Positions 22,996 to 31,738 of a DNA stretch of 64,000 nt are shown one piece after another. Numbering within the stretch: position 1 is the stretch's first letter; each line of letters opens with the position of its first letter. The DNA is taken from NCBI GenBank assembly GCA_031287685.1, contig JAITSQ010000011.1, positions 1-64,000 of the forward strand, read 5' to 3'. The DNA comes from Clostridiales bacterium. Lineage in GTDB: Bacteria > Bacillota > Clostridia > Lachnospirales > WQUN01. A program made the translations under genes and the position numbers. The notes under the pieces are model-generated. The model saw nothing but the letters and a program-made list of their open reading frames with translations, was not told the DNA's origin and made no database searches.

Positions 22996-24819
22996 ATGTG
23001 TGGAATAGCAGGGTTTTGCGGCTACAAAGAAGATTTTACCTTAAGCTCAAATAAATATACTGAAATACTGATAAATATGCGAGAGACTCTTCGCCGCAGA
23101 GGTCCCGACGAATCCGGGGAACTCCTCGAACCCCACTGCGGCCTGGCGCATTCCCGCCTTTCCATAATCGACCTGGCTAACGGGCGGCAGCCTATGACGA
23201 AAGGCGGATTTACCATAGTCTACAACGGCGAGATATACAACGCGGCGGAGCTTCGCCGGGAGCTTGCCGATATGGATTTTTCAACAAAAAGCGACACCGA
23301 GGTTATCCTGAACGCCTATATCCGCTATGGAAGCGCCGCCGCAGAGCGTCTTAACGGTATTTTCGCCTTCGCGGTGTGGGACGGTCTGCGGCTTGCCCTC
23401 TGCCGCGACCACGCGGGGATAAAGCCCCTGTTTTACAGTGTCCTGGGCGACAGGCTCGTGTTCGGCTCGGAAATAAAGGCGCTTTTCGCCTATCCGGGAA
23501 TCGCGCCCGCGATCGATAAAGACGGGCTTTGCGAAATATTCGCCATATCCCCGGCGAGAAGCCCCGGATGCGGGGTTTTTAAGGGCGTCAGCGAAATCCC
23601 GCCGGGACATTTCGGCGTGTACGGCCCGGACGGATTCCGCCTGACGAAATACTGGGACGTGTCCGCCCGCCCGCATACGCATAATTATTCAGAAACCGTC
23701 GAAGCCGCGCGCTTCCTCGTCACCGACGCCATAAAGCGCCAGCTCGTCTCAGATGTGCCGGTGTGCTGTTTTCTGTCCGGCGGAGTGGACTCAAGCCTTA
23801 CAACGGCGGTCGCGGCGCGGGAATTGCCTGAAATAAACACTTTCGCTTTTGATTTTGAGGGCAACGGCGAATTTTTCAAGGAAAGCGCGTATATCCCCTC
23901 CCGTGACAACGATTTCGCGCGGGAAATGGCCGAATACGCGGGGAGCCGCCACACGGAGCTTACCTGCCGCACCGCCGATATGGCGCTGGGGCTGTTTGAG
24001 TCCGTGCGCGCCAAAGATCTTCCGGGTATGGCCGACGTGGACTCGTCCCTGCTGTGGTTTTGCGGCGAGGTGGCGAAAAGCAATAAGGTGGCGTTAAGCG
24101 GGGAGTGCGCGGACGAAATCTTTGGCGGCTATCCTTGGTTCCACAGCCGCCTGGCCTTTGAAACCCCCGCTTTCCCTTGGAGCGCGGCTTTGGATTTCCG
24201 CGAAAGCCTGCTTTCCGGAGATTTGCTCGGGGCCATAGACCTCGACGGCTACGCGCGAAGCGCTTACGAAGCCGCAGCGGCCGAAACTCCCCGCCTTCCC
24301 GGCGAACCGCCGGAGGAGGCCCGCCGCCGCGAAATAGCCTATCTTAACCTGAAATGGTTTATGACGACGCTCACCGACCGGCTGGACCGGGCCTCGATGC
24401 GCGGCTCTCTCGAGGCCCGGGTACCCTTCGCGGACTTCCGGATAATAGAGTACGTTTTCAACGTCCCGTGGGAAATCAAATGCCGCGGGGGAGAGGTCAA
24501 ACACCTGCTCCGCGCGGCGGCAAGGGGGTTTTTGCCCGATTCGGTGCTTTCGCGCAAAAAAAGCCCGTATCCGAAAAGCCACAACCCGCTGTATCTCTCC
24601 CTTCTGCGGGAATACGCCGAGGAAGCCATAGCCGCTCCGAATAACCCCCTGTTTGACCTTGTGGATAAGGAGAAATTCGCGCGGTTCGTCCGAGGCGACG
24701 CTTTGGCCGCCGCCGACAAACCGTGGTTCGGCCAGCTTATGGGCGCGCCGCAAATGGCGGCGTATCTGCTTCAGGTGGGGTTCTGGCTCAAAGAGTATAA
24801 TGTAAAAATAGACTTATAG
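22996..24819 (+). CDS. asnB: Asparagine synthase (glutamine-hydrolysing)
   Basis: 607 residues. Makes asparagine from aspartate, ATP and glutamine. The N-terminal class II glutaminase begins MCGIAGFCG with catalytic Cys2, and has RRGPDESGELLEPHCGLAHS and the NGEIYNAAELR motif. The synthetase half has the PP-loop FLSGGVDSSLTT, then ALSGECADEIFGGYPWF and RASMRGSLEARVPFAD. Full length. No SD is obvious: GGCGCCGGGGG lies before the ATG. It stands alone with its own terminator. Confidence 0.95.
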   Translation: MCGIAGFCGYKEDFTLSSNKYTEILINMRETLRRRGPDESGELLEPHCGLAHSRLSIIDLANGRQPMTKGGFTIVYNGEIYNAAELRRELADMDFSTKSDTEVILNAYIRYGSAAAERLNGIFAFAVWDGLRLALCRDHAGIKPLFYSVLGDRLVFGSEIKALFAYPGIAPAIDKDGLCEIFAISPARSPGCGVFKGVSEIPPGHFGVYGPDGFRLTKYWDVSARPHTHNYSETVEAARFLVTDAIKRQLVSDVPVCCFLSGGVDSSLTTAVAARELPEINTFAFDFEGNGEFFKESAYIPSRDNDFAREMAEYAGSRHTELTCRTADMALGLFESVRAKDLPGMADVDSSLLWFCGEVAKSNKVALSGECADEIFGGYPWFHSRLAFETPAFPWSAALDFRESLLSGDLLGAIDLDGYARSAYEAAAAETPRLPGEPPEEARRREIAYLNLKWFMTTLTDRLDRASMRGSLEARVPFADFRIIEYVFNVPWEIKCRGGEVKHLLRAAARGFLPDSVLSRKKSPYPKSHNPLYLSLLREYAEEAIAAPNNPLFDLVDKEKFARFVRGDALAAADKPWFGQLMGAPQMAAYLLQVGFWLKEYNVKIDL

Positions 24820-24826
24820 AACGATT

Positions 24827-24867
24827 ACGTTAAAAAGCCGCGACTTCCCGACGCGGCTTTTTAACGT
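24827..24867 (+). terminator. Terminator of asnB
   Basis: Arms ACGTTAAAAAGCCGCG (24827-24842) and CGCGGCTTTTTAACGT (24852-24867), a perfect 16-bp stem with a T run inside the 3' arm. Confidence 0.8.
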
Positions 24868-24886
24868 AAAAAAATGTAAAGCATAC

Positions 24887-24934
24887 TTGACATTTATAAA
24901 AATAAGCTATATACTGTAATGGAAAGTTAACTTT
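24887..24934 (+). promoter_or_regulatory. Promoter and candidate operator of the XRE regulator
   Basis: -35 TTGACA (24887-24892), -10 TATACT (24910-24915), spacer 17 bp. Just downstream is a perfect 12-bp palindrome AAAGTTAACTTT (24923-24934). TGTAAAG (24874) and CTTTACA (24931) flank the promoter as an inverted pair. Autorepression by the gene product is a plausible reading. Confidence 0.65.
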
Positions 24935-24963
24935 ACATCACATCAACGCAAGGGACTGACGCC

Positions 24964-25164
24964 ATGAAAAATCGCTTGGAGGAAATCCGCAAGCAGCGCG
25001 GACTGCGTCAGGAGGAGCTGGCGGAGGCGCTTCTCGTCTCCCGCCAGACAGTCGGCTCGCTCGAAAACGGGCGATACAACCCGTCTATCCTGCTGGCGTT
25101 CAAAATCGCCCGATATTTCGGGATGTGCATCGAGGACATATTTATTTACGAGGAGGAAAATTAA
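24964..25164 (+). CDS. XRE-family helix-turn-helix regulator
   Basis: 66 residues, one HTH_3 domain: IRKQRGLRQEELAEALLVSR, then QTVGSLENGRYNPSI and ARYFGMCIEDIF. This matches the short Firmicute group (YozG-like) usually paired with a small membrane protein. Its TAA is directly followed by the ATG of the next gene. A palindrome at 24923 is the likely binding site. Confidence 0.9.
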   Translation: MKNRLEEIRKQRGLRQEELAEALLVSRQTVGSLENGRYNPSILLAFKIARYFGMCIEDIFIYEEEN

Positions 25165-25599
25165 ATGAAAAAACAAGCGTTCAACATCGCAATCTGCGCC
25201 GCCGGCCTGGTCTGTATGGCCATAGGCATTACCCTTTCCGCGAAGGAAAACGCGGGCGTTTTGAAAAACATACCCCACTTGCCCGGCCTGCTCACCAGCC
25301 TTAGCTTCGGCGCGCTTTTCAGCGGCCTGCGGAGGGTCCGGCGGTGCCGCGCCCTGAGCAAAGACCCCCGGGCGGCCAAAGAATTTGAAATCGCGGCTAA
25401 AGACGAACGCAACGCCGCAATCCGCGACAAGGCCAAAGCCCAGGCGTTCGACTTTATGCTGGCAGCTTACGCCGCGATGCTTATGCTCCTGCTCTTAACG
25501 AACGCCGAAACCTTCGCGCTGGGCGTATTAACGATCGTATACTTGCTTTTCATAGCCATTTACGTTTACTGCGCCTCAAAATATCAAAAGAAAATGTAA
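25165..25599 (+). CDS. Small membrane protein paired with the XRE regulator
   Basis: 144 residues with four hydrophobic segments arranged as two pairs, separated by a charged cytoplasmic stretch (SKDPRAAKEFEIAAKDERNA, then AIRDKAKAQ). This charged motif between helix pairs is typical of membrane partners of short XRE regulators in Firmicutes. The signal or substrate is unknown. It starts with no gap after the regulator, so it is co-translated. Confidence 0.8.
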   Translation: MKKQAFNIAICAAGLVCMAIGITLSAKENAGVLKNIPHLPGLLTSLSFGALFSGLRRVRRCRALSKDPRAAKEFEIAAKDERNAAIRDKAKAQAFDFMLAAYAAMLMLLLLTNAETFALGVLTIVYLLFIAIYVYCASKYQKKM

Positions 25600-25639
25600 G
25601 CGAACCGGGTCCGGGTAAAGCGCCGGATTTGGCGGAGGG

Positions 25640-27211
25640 TTATTTTCCCCACTCCGCCGCCCCGCCGTCTTTGGTAAACTTATCAAGCACCGCCTTAACG
25701 TCAAACCCGGTCATTTCGTTCATAGCGTCCATAGTGGCGGCCAGGGTCCTGGTCACGGTTTCGGGGATTCTCATCACTCCCTTGCCGCCGTCCGTCCCGC
25801 TGTCCCACACGACCATTTTATCTATGCCGCGGATAGGCTCCGCCACGTTCCGCGCCATTTCCGGCAAGACTTCTATAATCATCTGGATAACCGCCGCCTC
25901 GCCGTACTGAGCGTAAGCCTCGGCCTTTTTGCGCATACCGGCGGCCTCCGCCTCCAGCTTCAGGCGGACGGCCTCCGCCTCCGCCTCGCCTTTAGCTTTG
26001 ATTATGCCGGCCTCTTTAAGCCCGATTGCCTCTATTTGATAGGCTTGGGCGGCGGCTTCAAGTTTTTTCGCCTCGGCTTCGGCGGCGGCGCTCATTTTCT
26101 TCGCCTCGGCCTGGGCCTGGGCGTCTAGCTTGCGGGCTTCGGCGGCGGCCTCGGCTTCTTTTATAGCGCGGATTTTGCCGGCCTCCGCCCGAAGCTCCGC
26201 CTCCCGGCGGGAAGCCTCCGCCGGGTTAATCACCGTTTCCTCAAGCTCCCGCTTTTTCGCGTCGGCCTTGGTCTGCGCCAGCTCGATATTCTTGCGCTCC
26301 TTGGCCACCTCCACCTCCATCTGCTCGGCGGCTATGCCCTGGTCGCGCTGCTGCCGGAGCATCTCCGCGTCGGCGTTCGTGTCGATAATATTCTTTTTCA
26401 TTATGTTCTGCTGAATCTCGTAGGCCGCGTCCGCGTCCGCCTTAGCCGTTTGGGATTCTTTGAGGTAAAGCGACTGTTTAACCTCTTTGTTTTTCTCCGC
26501 TTCGGCAATCTCCGCTTCGGAGCGGAGGCGGGCTTCCTCCCCCTGCTTATTGGCCTCGGCTATTTTCACCTTTGCGTCCCGGTCGGCCTCGGCTTTGGCG
26601 ATGGCCGCGTCCTTTTTGACGGCGGCGATTCTCGGCGCGCCGAGCGCCTCAAGGTATCCGTTCGCGTCCGTTATTTCCTTTATGGTGAAGGCTATAAGCT
26701 CGAAGCCCATCGCGGCCAGGCTTGAGTCCGCCACGTCCCGCACTTGCTGAGAGAACGCCTCCCTGTCCTTGTAAATTTCCTCGACGGTCATTTTGCCGAC
26801 TATTTCGCGCAGCTTTCCCTCAAGGACGTTGCTCACCGTGTCCTTAACGCGCTGGATTGTGGAGGGCTCGCTCCCTGTGTAAAACTGCTCCATCGCGGAA
26901 AGTATGCTGTCTTTGTCGTTTTTAACCTTTATCACGGCCACTCCGGCGGCGGTTATGGGCACGCCCTGAATGGTCATAGCGCCCGTGGTGTTGATATTCA
27001 GCGGGGTATTCTCAAGCGAGATTATGTCCATCCGCTCCAGAATCGGGATAATAAGCGTGCCTCCGCCGGAGATGACCCGCTTGCGCAAGCCGGTCACTAC
27101 GCCCGCCTTGTCCTGAGGGATTTTTTTCCACATTGACATAATGGCCGACAGTACGACTATCACCCCGACCACGCCCAGAATTACCGGCAAATACGCCTGA
27201 AGCTCAACCAT
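25640..27211 (-). CDS. floT: Flotillin-like membrane scaffold protein
   Basis: 523 residues; ATG 27211 (MVELQAYLPVILG) has GAGGGGGAG upstream and is preferred to the start six codons earlier. One N-terminal membrane hairpin, a SPFH/PHB domain (about 30-210, with DKAGVVTGLRKRVISGGGT and LREIVGKMTVEEIYKDR), then a long Ala/Glu coiled coil (about 200-450, many AEAEAKK repeats) and a tail with ETVTRTLAATMDAMNEMTGF. Flotillins organise membrane microdomains. The NfeD gene upstream overlaps it by eight bases, the yuaF-yuaG arrangement of Bacillus. Confidence 0.93.
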   Translation of the reverse strand: MVELQAYLPVILGVVGVIVVLSAIMSMWKKIPQDKAGVVTGLRKRVISGGGTLIIPILERMDIISLENTPLNINTTGAMTIQGVPITAAGVAVIKVKNDKDSILSAMEQFYTGSEPSTIQRVKDTVSNVLEGKLREIVGKMTVEEIYKDREAFSQQVRDVADSSLAAMGFELIAFTIKEITDANGYLEALGAPRIAAVKKDAAIAKAEADRDAKVKIAEANKQGEEARLRSEAEIAEAEKNKEVKQSLYLKESQTAKADADAAYEIQQNIMKKNIIDTNADAEMLRQQRDQGIAAEQMEVEVAKERKNIELAQTKADAKKRELEETVINPAEASRREAELRAEAGKIRAIKEAEAAAEARKLDAQAQAEAKKMSAAAEAEAKKLEAAAQAYQIEAIGLKEAGIIKAKGEAEAEAVRLKLEAEAAGMRKKAEAYAQYGEAAVIQMIIEVLPEMARNVAEPIRGIDKMVVWDSGTDGGKGVMRIPETVTRTLAATMDAMNEMTGFDVKAVLDKFTKDGGAAEWGK

Positions 27212-27824
27212 TTTCAAACTCCCCCTCAACTTTATTATCCTTATTACCGCCGCTGTCGAGGCCGCCTATGGCGGCGACGACCGCCCGGCTGCCGCTAAAA
27301 TCCACTATGCGAACCTCCGCGCCCTGCTCAAAGCGCCCCTGGTCCGCGGAGCGCGCGGCGTAAATGGCCCGGCCGCTCCGCCCGGTCACCTGCACCGCGC
27401 CCAGGCCCCCTTCCGGGATAGCCTCTATGACCGGGGCCGTCTGGCCGATAATGTCGTTTAAGTCGCTGGCGAAGTTTTTCGCGCGTTTCATCGGCAGGAC
27501 AAGCCCGTTGTGCAGCAGGAGCATAACCGCGTACCCCGCCGGCAGCGCTATGAGCCAGACGGCCTCCGGGTTCAGGCCCGAGAGCCTTGTCAGGCTTTCC
27601 CCCACCGAACCTGTCGCCACAAGCATTGAGCACCACAAAAGAGGCGACGCCGGCACGAAGGACAGCCCCGCGTCCCCGCAGCTCGCCTCGTGCGCGAAAT
27701 CCCCCGCGCCGTCAAAATGCGCCAGGTGCAGAAGCCCGTCAAGCCCGCCGAACAGCGCGGACAGCGCCAGCGACGCCCCCGGCACGGCTATCCCGATAAC
27801 AAGCATAAGCATAAAAACAGACAT
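27204..27824 (-). CDS. NfeD-family membrane protein, flotillin partner
   Basis: 206 residues: several membrane helices (to about 115), then a soluble OB-fold NfeD domain with DIIGQTAPVIEAIPEGGLG and RFEQGAEVRIVDFSGSRAVV. It lacks the ClpP-class protease part of long NfeD proteins, so it resembles YuaF, which works with flotillin in membrane fluidity control. First gene of the pair; start ATG 27824 after GGGGGCGGGGG. Confidence 0.85.
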   Translation of the reverse strand: MSVFMLMLVIGIAVPGASLALSALFGGLDGLLHLAHFDGAGDFAHEASCGDAGLSFVPASPLLWCSMLVATGSVGESLTRLSGLNPEAVWLIALPAGYAVMLLLHNGLVLPMKRAKNFASDLNDIIGQTAPVIEAIPEGGLGAVQVTGRSGRAIYAARSADQGRFEQGAEVRIVDFSGSRAVVAAIGGLDSGGNKDNKVEGEFENG

Positions 27825-27856
27825 ACCCCCGCCCCCTTTTTACTTAAATCAATATT

Positions 27857-27885
27857 ATTATACTATAAATCAGCTAAAATTTCAA
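27857..27885 (-). promoter_or_regulatory. Promoter of the NfeD/flotillin unit
   Basis: Minus strand: -35 TTGAAA (27880-27885), -10 TATAAT (27857-27862), spacer 17 bp. Confidence 0.75.
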
Positions 27886-27893
27886 CCCTCCGC

Positions 27894-28069
27894 GCAAGGA
27901 GGGGGCTTGAGCTGTCTGAATTTTTTTAGACAAGCTCAAACGCCGAGCAAGGAGGGGAGCCGGGCGCCGCCTAAAAAGATTTGGACGACGAAAAGCAAAA
28001 ACGCTATAATTAAAGTTAAGGGGGAGTTTGAAAATGTCTGAAGTTTTTAGCTAAACCCGAACACCGGGC
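27894..28069 (+). repeat. Palindromic repeat family A copy 8 with two worn copies
   Basis: The full copy (27894-27955) has GCAAGGAGGGGGCTT, stem GAGCTGTCTGAA with TTTAGACAAGCTC (one bulged base), then AAACGCCGAGCAAGGAGG. Downstream, worn cores GCCTAAAAAGATTTGGAC (27969-27986) and TGTCTGAAGTTTTTAGC (28035-28051) flank a short copy of the flotillin leader (28011-28036). The stretch 27825-28105 has no gene. Confidence 0.7.
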
Positions 28070-28105
28070 GAATTCAATGACGATACGAATCAAGCGCGCC
28101 CGTCC

Positions 28106-28726
28106 TTATGGGAGGGCGGAAATAAGCCGCACGATTTTTGACCGGTCCTTCCCTTCCGCGCTTTCCGCGCCGGAGCTTACGTCAAGCGCGTGAGCCGACG
28201 AGTGCAGAAGCGCGGTTTGCGCGAGGTTCTCGGGCGTTATCCCTCCCGCGACGAAATAAGGGACGGTTAGTTCACTTTTTATTCGTTCAATAAGGCCGTG
28301 GTCGGCGGACTGGCCGCTGCCGCCGCGCTCCCCCTCTTTATAAGCGTCAAACAGGATAAAATCCGGCTTCGCGGCTATCGCGGCGCGGAGCGCGCGGAGG
28401 TCTTTCGTCCGCGCGGCGCGGATAATCTTAAGGTCCGGCGCGGCGGCGCGGATTTTCTCCGTATACGCCTCGTCCTCGTCTCCGTGGAGCTGAACCGCGT
28501 ACAAGCCGCAGCGCCGCGCGGCTTCAAGGGCTTCCGCCGGCGGGGCGTTGACAAAAACGCCCACCGGCAGAATCTCCGGGCTTAAGGCCGCGATAAGCGC
28601 GGCCGCCTCCGCCGTCTCCACTTTCCGGCGGCTTTGCGCAAAAACAAAACCCGCGTATCTGGGCTTAAGCTCGTTCAAAATCTCAATTTCGCGCGGCTTT
28701 GTGATTCCGCAGATTTTTATTTCCAT
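28106..28726 (-). CDS. trpF: Phosphoribosylanthranilate isomerase
   Basis: 206 residues. Third step of tryptophan synthesis from anthranilate. TIM barrel with catalytic Cys in EIKICGITKPREIEILNEL, then LPVGVFVNAP, YAVQLHGDED, catalytic Asp in FILFDAY, and phosphate-binding YFVAGGITPENL and ALDVSSGAE. Starts at the stop of trpC. It and trpC are the only tryptophan genes here. Confidence 0.95.
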   Translation of the reverse strand: MEIKICGITKPREIEILNELKPRYAGFVFAQSRRKVETAEAAALIAALSPEILPVGVFVNAPPAEALEAARRCGLYAVQLHGDEDEAYTEKIRAAAPDLKIIRAARTKDLRALRAAIAAKPDFILFDAYKEGERGGSGQSADHGLIERIKSELTVPYFVAGGITPENLAQTALLHSSAHALDVSSGAESAEGKDRSKIVRLISALP

Positions 28727-29490
28727 TATATCCCACCGAAAAGCTCGTTAAAGCCCCCGCCGCGCATAAGGGCCTCGCCCACCAGCACGGCGTCCGCGCC
28801 GCTTTCCCGCAGGAAACGCGCGTCCTCCGCCGTCTTTATGCCGCTTTCGGCCACGCGGACGTATTCATCTCCGGGAATCAGCGAAAACAGCCGCGCCGAC
28901 AAGCTCAGGTCAACGGAAAAATCCCGCAGGTCGCGGTTGTTCACTCCTATCACGCTTGCCCCCGCCGCCACGCACGCCTCCAGCTCCCGCTCGTCGTGGG
29001 CCTCCGCCAGTACGCAGAGGGAGAGCGCTTCGGCGATTTTCACATATTCCCGCATTACGGGCGGCGGCAGGAGCGCGGCGATTAAAAGCACCGCGTCCGC
29101 GCCCAGCGCCCGCGCGTGGTAAATCTGAAAAGGGTCAAGGACAAAATCCTTCCGGAGGAGGGGAAGGGCGATTTCCCGCCGGATTTCCGACAGATATTCG
29201 TTCGCGCCAAGAAAAAACCGCTCCTCCGTCAGGACGGAGACGGCGTCGGCCCCGCTCCGCTCATAGGCGGCGGCGGTCTCCGCGGGCCGAAAATCCGCGC
29301 AAATAACGCCCTTGGAGGGGGACGCCTTTTTCACCTCGGCGATTACGGAAATTTTCTCCCGCTTCAGCGCCGCCCGGAAATCCAGCGCGGGGCGTGATAT
29401 TTTTTCGGCCTCCGCCTTGGCGCGCGGATACGCGGCCTTCTCCGCTTCCAATTGTATTTTTCTGGCTTGCGTTATGTCGTCTAAAATCAT
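28726..29490 (-). CDS. trpC: Indole-3-glycerol-phosphate synthase
   Basis: 254 residues. Converts CdRP to indole-3-glycerol phosphate. Family motifs: ISVIAEVKKASPSKGVI, SVLTEERFFLGANEYL, LLRKDFVLDPFQIYHARALG, LAEAHDERELE, GVNNRDLRDFSVDL, and VAESGIKTAEDARFL. The SD GAGGAC lies in the end of the 70-codon gene upstream, so the genes are translationally linked. No trpEGDBA is nearby; the rest of the pathway must lie elsewhere, or only the salvage of an intermediate is made. Confidence 0.95.
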   Translation of the reverse strand: MILDDITQARKIQLEAEKAAYPRAKAEAEKISRPALDFRAALKREKISVIAEVKKASPSKGVICADFRPAETAAAYERSGADAVSVLTEERFFLGANEYLSEIRREIALPLLRKDFVLDPFQIYHARALGADAVLLIAALLPPPVMREYVKIAEALSLCVLAEAHDERELEACVAAGASVIGVNNRDLRDFSVDLSLSARLFSLIPGDEYVRVAESGIKTAEDARFLRESGADAVLVGEALMRGGGFNELFGGI

Positions 29491-29494
29491 CGCG

Positions 29495-29707
29495 TCAGTC
29501 CTCTATAATGTAGTCTGAAAGTTCCGCGTTCTCGCGGCTGCGGGTCTTCCAGGGGAAAAGCTCCCTGCGCTCCGCCGGCGCGCAATAGCGGCACAAATAG
29601 TGGGGGTTATCTATAATTTTATTTATCTCGTATCCCGTCAGCTGGGTCTTGTGCAGGTCTATAAACGCCTGGCCGACGCTCAGCCCGTCAAAATCCTCAA
29701 ATTTCAC
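29495..29707 (-). CDS. Hypothetical protein between rnfB and trpC, 70 aa
   Basis: GTG 29707 follows AAAGGAG. The product begins MKFEDFDGLSVGQAFIDLHK and contains YLCRYCAPAERRELFPW and ELSDYIIED. No membrane segment. Two Cys as CRYC might bind metal, but no family is recognised. Its end carries the SD for trpC, so it is expressed with it. A small accessory protein is likely; the role is unknown. Confidence 0.65.
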   Translation of the reverse strand: MKFEDFDGLSVGQAFIDLHKTQLTGYEINKIIDNPHYLCRYCAPAERRELFPWKTRSRENAELSDYIIED

Positions 29708-29746
29708 GCCGAACCGCTCCTTTTAGAGATTTTCAAAACCGCTGTA

Positions 29747-30535
29747 TCAGCCGATTACCTTTGATTTACAGGCTTCGGCGCATTTCCCGCAATTAACGCA
29801 CTTAGCGTAGTCCGTCGAGGCAAGGAAATTTTCCACGCGCACCGCGCCGTATTCGCAGGCTTTCTCGCATAATTTGCACCCAACGCAGGAGAGGGAGCAG
29901 TTCGCCCGCGAGGTTTTGCCGTTGTCTCGCGAGGAGCAGAAAACGCGCGCCTCCGCCGAATACGGAAGAATCTCGATAATTCCGCGCGGGCAGGCGGCGG
30001 CGCACATCCCGCAGGCCGTGCATTTTTCCCGATGGACGACGCTTAGCCCGTCTTTCATCGTAATCGCGCCGAATTTACAGGCGGCGGCGCAGCTGCCCAG
30101 GCCGAGACAGCCGTAGGCGCAGCTTTTCGCCCCGCCCGCCGCCAAAGCCCCGGCGGCGGCGCAGTCGGCCAGCCCCTCGTATTTATAGTTATATTTGCAG
30201 ACCTCCGTCGTCCCGCGGCACTTGACAAAAGCCACGCGCCGCTCGGGCGCTTCGGCGGAGGACCCCATTATCCCGGCGATAAGCTGGACGTTTTCGGCCT
30301 TCAGCGCGGGGCATTTCAAGGGGGAAAGCCCGTCGTTCACAATCGCGGAGGCCATCCCGTCGCACCCGGCGAAGCCGCACCCGCCGCAGTTCGCGGAGGG
30401 CAGAAGCTCCCGCACCGCGCCGACCCGCTCGTCCTCAAGAACCTTAAACTTAATCCCGGCGTAGCCGAGGCCCGCGCCGAAAAGCAGGGCCAGCGCGCCC
30501 AAAACGCCCAGAGAAGCGAGAATAGTAAATGACAT
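29747..30535 (-). CDS. rnfB: Rnf complex subunit B (Fe-S electron-transfer protein)
   Basis: 262 residues. Accepts electrons from ferredoxin for the ion-pumping Rnf complex. One N-terminal membrane helix, then the 4Fe-4S domain ELLPSANCGGCGFAGCDGMA, then three ferredoxin-like clusters: GLGSCAAACKFGAI, CTACGMCAAACPRGI, CVGCKLCEKACEYGAV, plus CVNCGKCAEACKSKVIG at the end. Last gene of the rnfCDGEAB order, typical of clostridia. Confidence 0.95.
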   Translation of the reverse strand: MSFTILASLGVLGALALLFGAGLGYAGIKFKVLEDERVGAVRELLPSANCGGCGFAGCDGMASAIVNDGLSPLKCPALKAENVQLIAGIMGSSAEAPERRVAFVKCRGTTEVCKYNYKYEGLADCAAAGALAAGGAKSCAYGCLGLGSCAAACKFGAITMKDGLSVVHREKCTACGMCAAACPRGIIEILPYSAEARVFCSSRDNGKTSRANCSLSCVGCKLCEKACEYGAVRVENFLASTDYAKCVNCGKCAEACKSKVIG

Positions 30536-30545
30536 TTTGCGCCTC

Positions 30546-31124
30546 CTACAGTTTTATAAGATTGCTGAACCCCAGAAACGCGATGGACATCAGCCCCGCC
30601 GTAATCAGCGTTATGGGGAAATCCTGAAAGCAGGGCGGGACGTCGTTTCGCGCGGTGCGCTCCCGTATGCCGGCAAGGAGGGTTATGGCCAAAGTGAAGC
30701 CCAGAGCCGCGCCCACGCCGTTTATTATTGAGGTGAAAAGGCCGTACCCCGCCTCTTTATTGAGCACGGTCACGCCGAGCACGGCGCAGTTTGTCGTAAT
30801 CAGCGGCAGGTATACGCCAAGCGCTTTATAAAGGGACGGGCTGGATTTTTTAATGAACATCTCCACTAACTGCACCAGCGACGCGATTATGAGAATAAAC
30901 GCGATATTGTATAAAAATTCAACGTGAAGCGGGATAAGCGCGTAATTATACACCATATACGCGGCGGCGGAGGCTATCGCCATTACGAAGGTGACGGCCG
31001 CGCCCATACCGAGGGCGGTGTTCACCTTTTTGGACACGCCGAGAAACGGGCAAACGCCCAAAAACCGAGACATTACGAAGTTATTAACCAGAACCGCGCT
31101 CCAGAAAACAAGCATTGTCCGCAT
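30546..31124 (-). CDS. rnfA: Rnf complex subunit A
   Basis: 192 residues, six membrane helices. Paired with RnfE as the pseudo-symmetric membrane core that carries a [2Fe-2S] centre between them. Signature NNFVMSRFLGVCPFLGVSKK at the start holds the conserved Cys, and LITTNCAVLGVTVLNKEAGY the second. ATG 31124 overlaps the rnfE stop. Confidence 0.95.
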   Translation of the reverse strand: MRTMLVFWSAVLVNNFVMSRFLGVCPFLGVSKKVNTALGMGAAVTFVMAIASAAAYMVYNYALIPLHVEFLYNIAFILIIASLVQLVEMFIKKSSPSLYKALGVYLPLITTNCAVLGVTVLNKEAGYGLFTSIINGVGAALGFTLAITLLAGIRERTARNDVPPCFQDFPITLITAGLMSIAFLGFSNLIKL

Positions 31125-31738
31125 TACGTCTCCCCCCCCTCCTGTTTGCTTTTTCCGCCGCTCCTCAGGTATTTGAAGCCCGCCATTAAAAACGCCAGCG
31201 TAAAGAAGGCTCCGGGCGGCAGAATCATTATGATGGTGCGCGGAAAGGCCTCCGGCAGTACGGCGCGGTCAAAAAGCGCGCCCGCGCCCAGAAGCTCCCG
31301 TATTGAGCCGATTATAAAAAGCGCCCCCGTGAAGCCCAGGCCCATACCCAGCCCGTCAAGAAGCGAGGGCAGGACGCGGTTCTTCCCGGCGAAACTCTCC
31401 GCGCGCGCCAGAATAATGCAGTTTACGACTATAAGCGGAATAAATATTCCGAGCGCCTTATTGAGCGCGGGCGGCGCGAAGGCCTGCATCAGCAGGTCAA
31501 CCATTGTCACGAAACTGGCGATTATTACGATATACGCGGGTATGCGCGCCTTTTCGGGAATAACCCGGCGCAGGAGCGATATCGCCACGTTCGAGCACAT
31601 AAGCACCGCCGTCGTGGCCGCGCCCATACCCAGGCCGTTTATGGCCGAGGTCGTCACCGCCAGCAGCGGGCACATACCTATAACCTGCACAAACGTGGGA
31701 TTTTCGTTAATTATGCCGTTTTTAACTATCTTTATCAT
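31124..31738 (-). CDS. rnfE: Rnf complex subunit E
   Basis: 204 residues, six helices, homologous to RnfA. ENPTFVQVIGMCPLLAVTTS and LIVVNCIILARAESFAGKN carry the paired cysteines. Overlaps rnfG by four bases. Confidence 0.95.
   Translation of the reverse strand: MIKIVKNGIINENPTFVQVIGMCPLLAVTTSAINGLGMGAATTAVLMCSNVAISLLRRVIPEKARIPAYIVIIASFVTMVDLLMQAFAPPALNKALGIFIPLIVVNCIILARAESFAGKNRVLPSLLDGLGMGLGFTGALFIIGSIRELLGAGALFDRAVLPEAFPRTIIMILPPGAFFTLAFLMAGFKYLRSGGKSKQEGGET

Noticed and set aside
27364-28041. Plus-strand 225-codon frame opposite the NfeD gene
   Set aside because: Most of it is antisense to a clear NfeD-family gene and it ends in repeat sequence.
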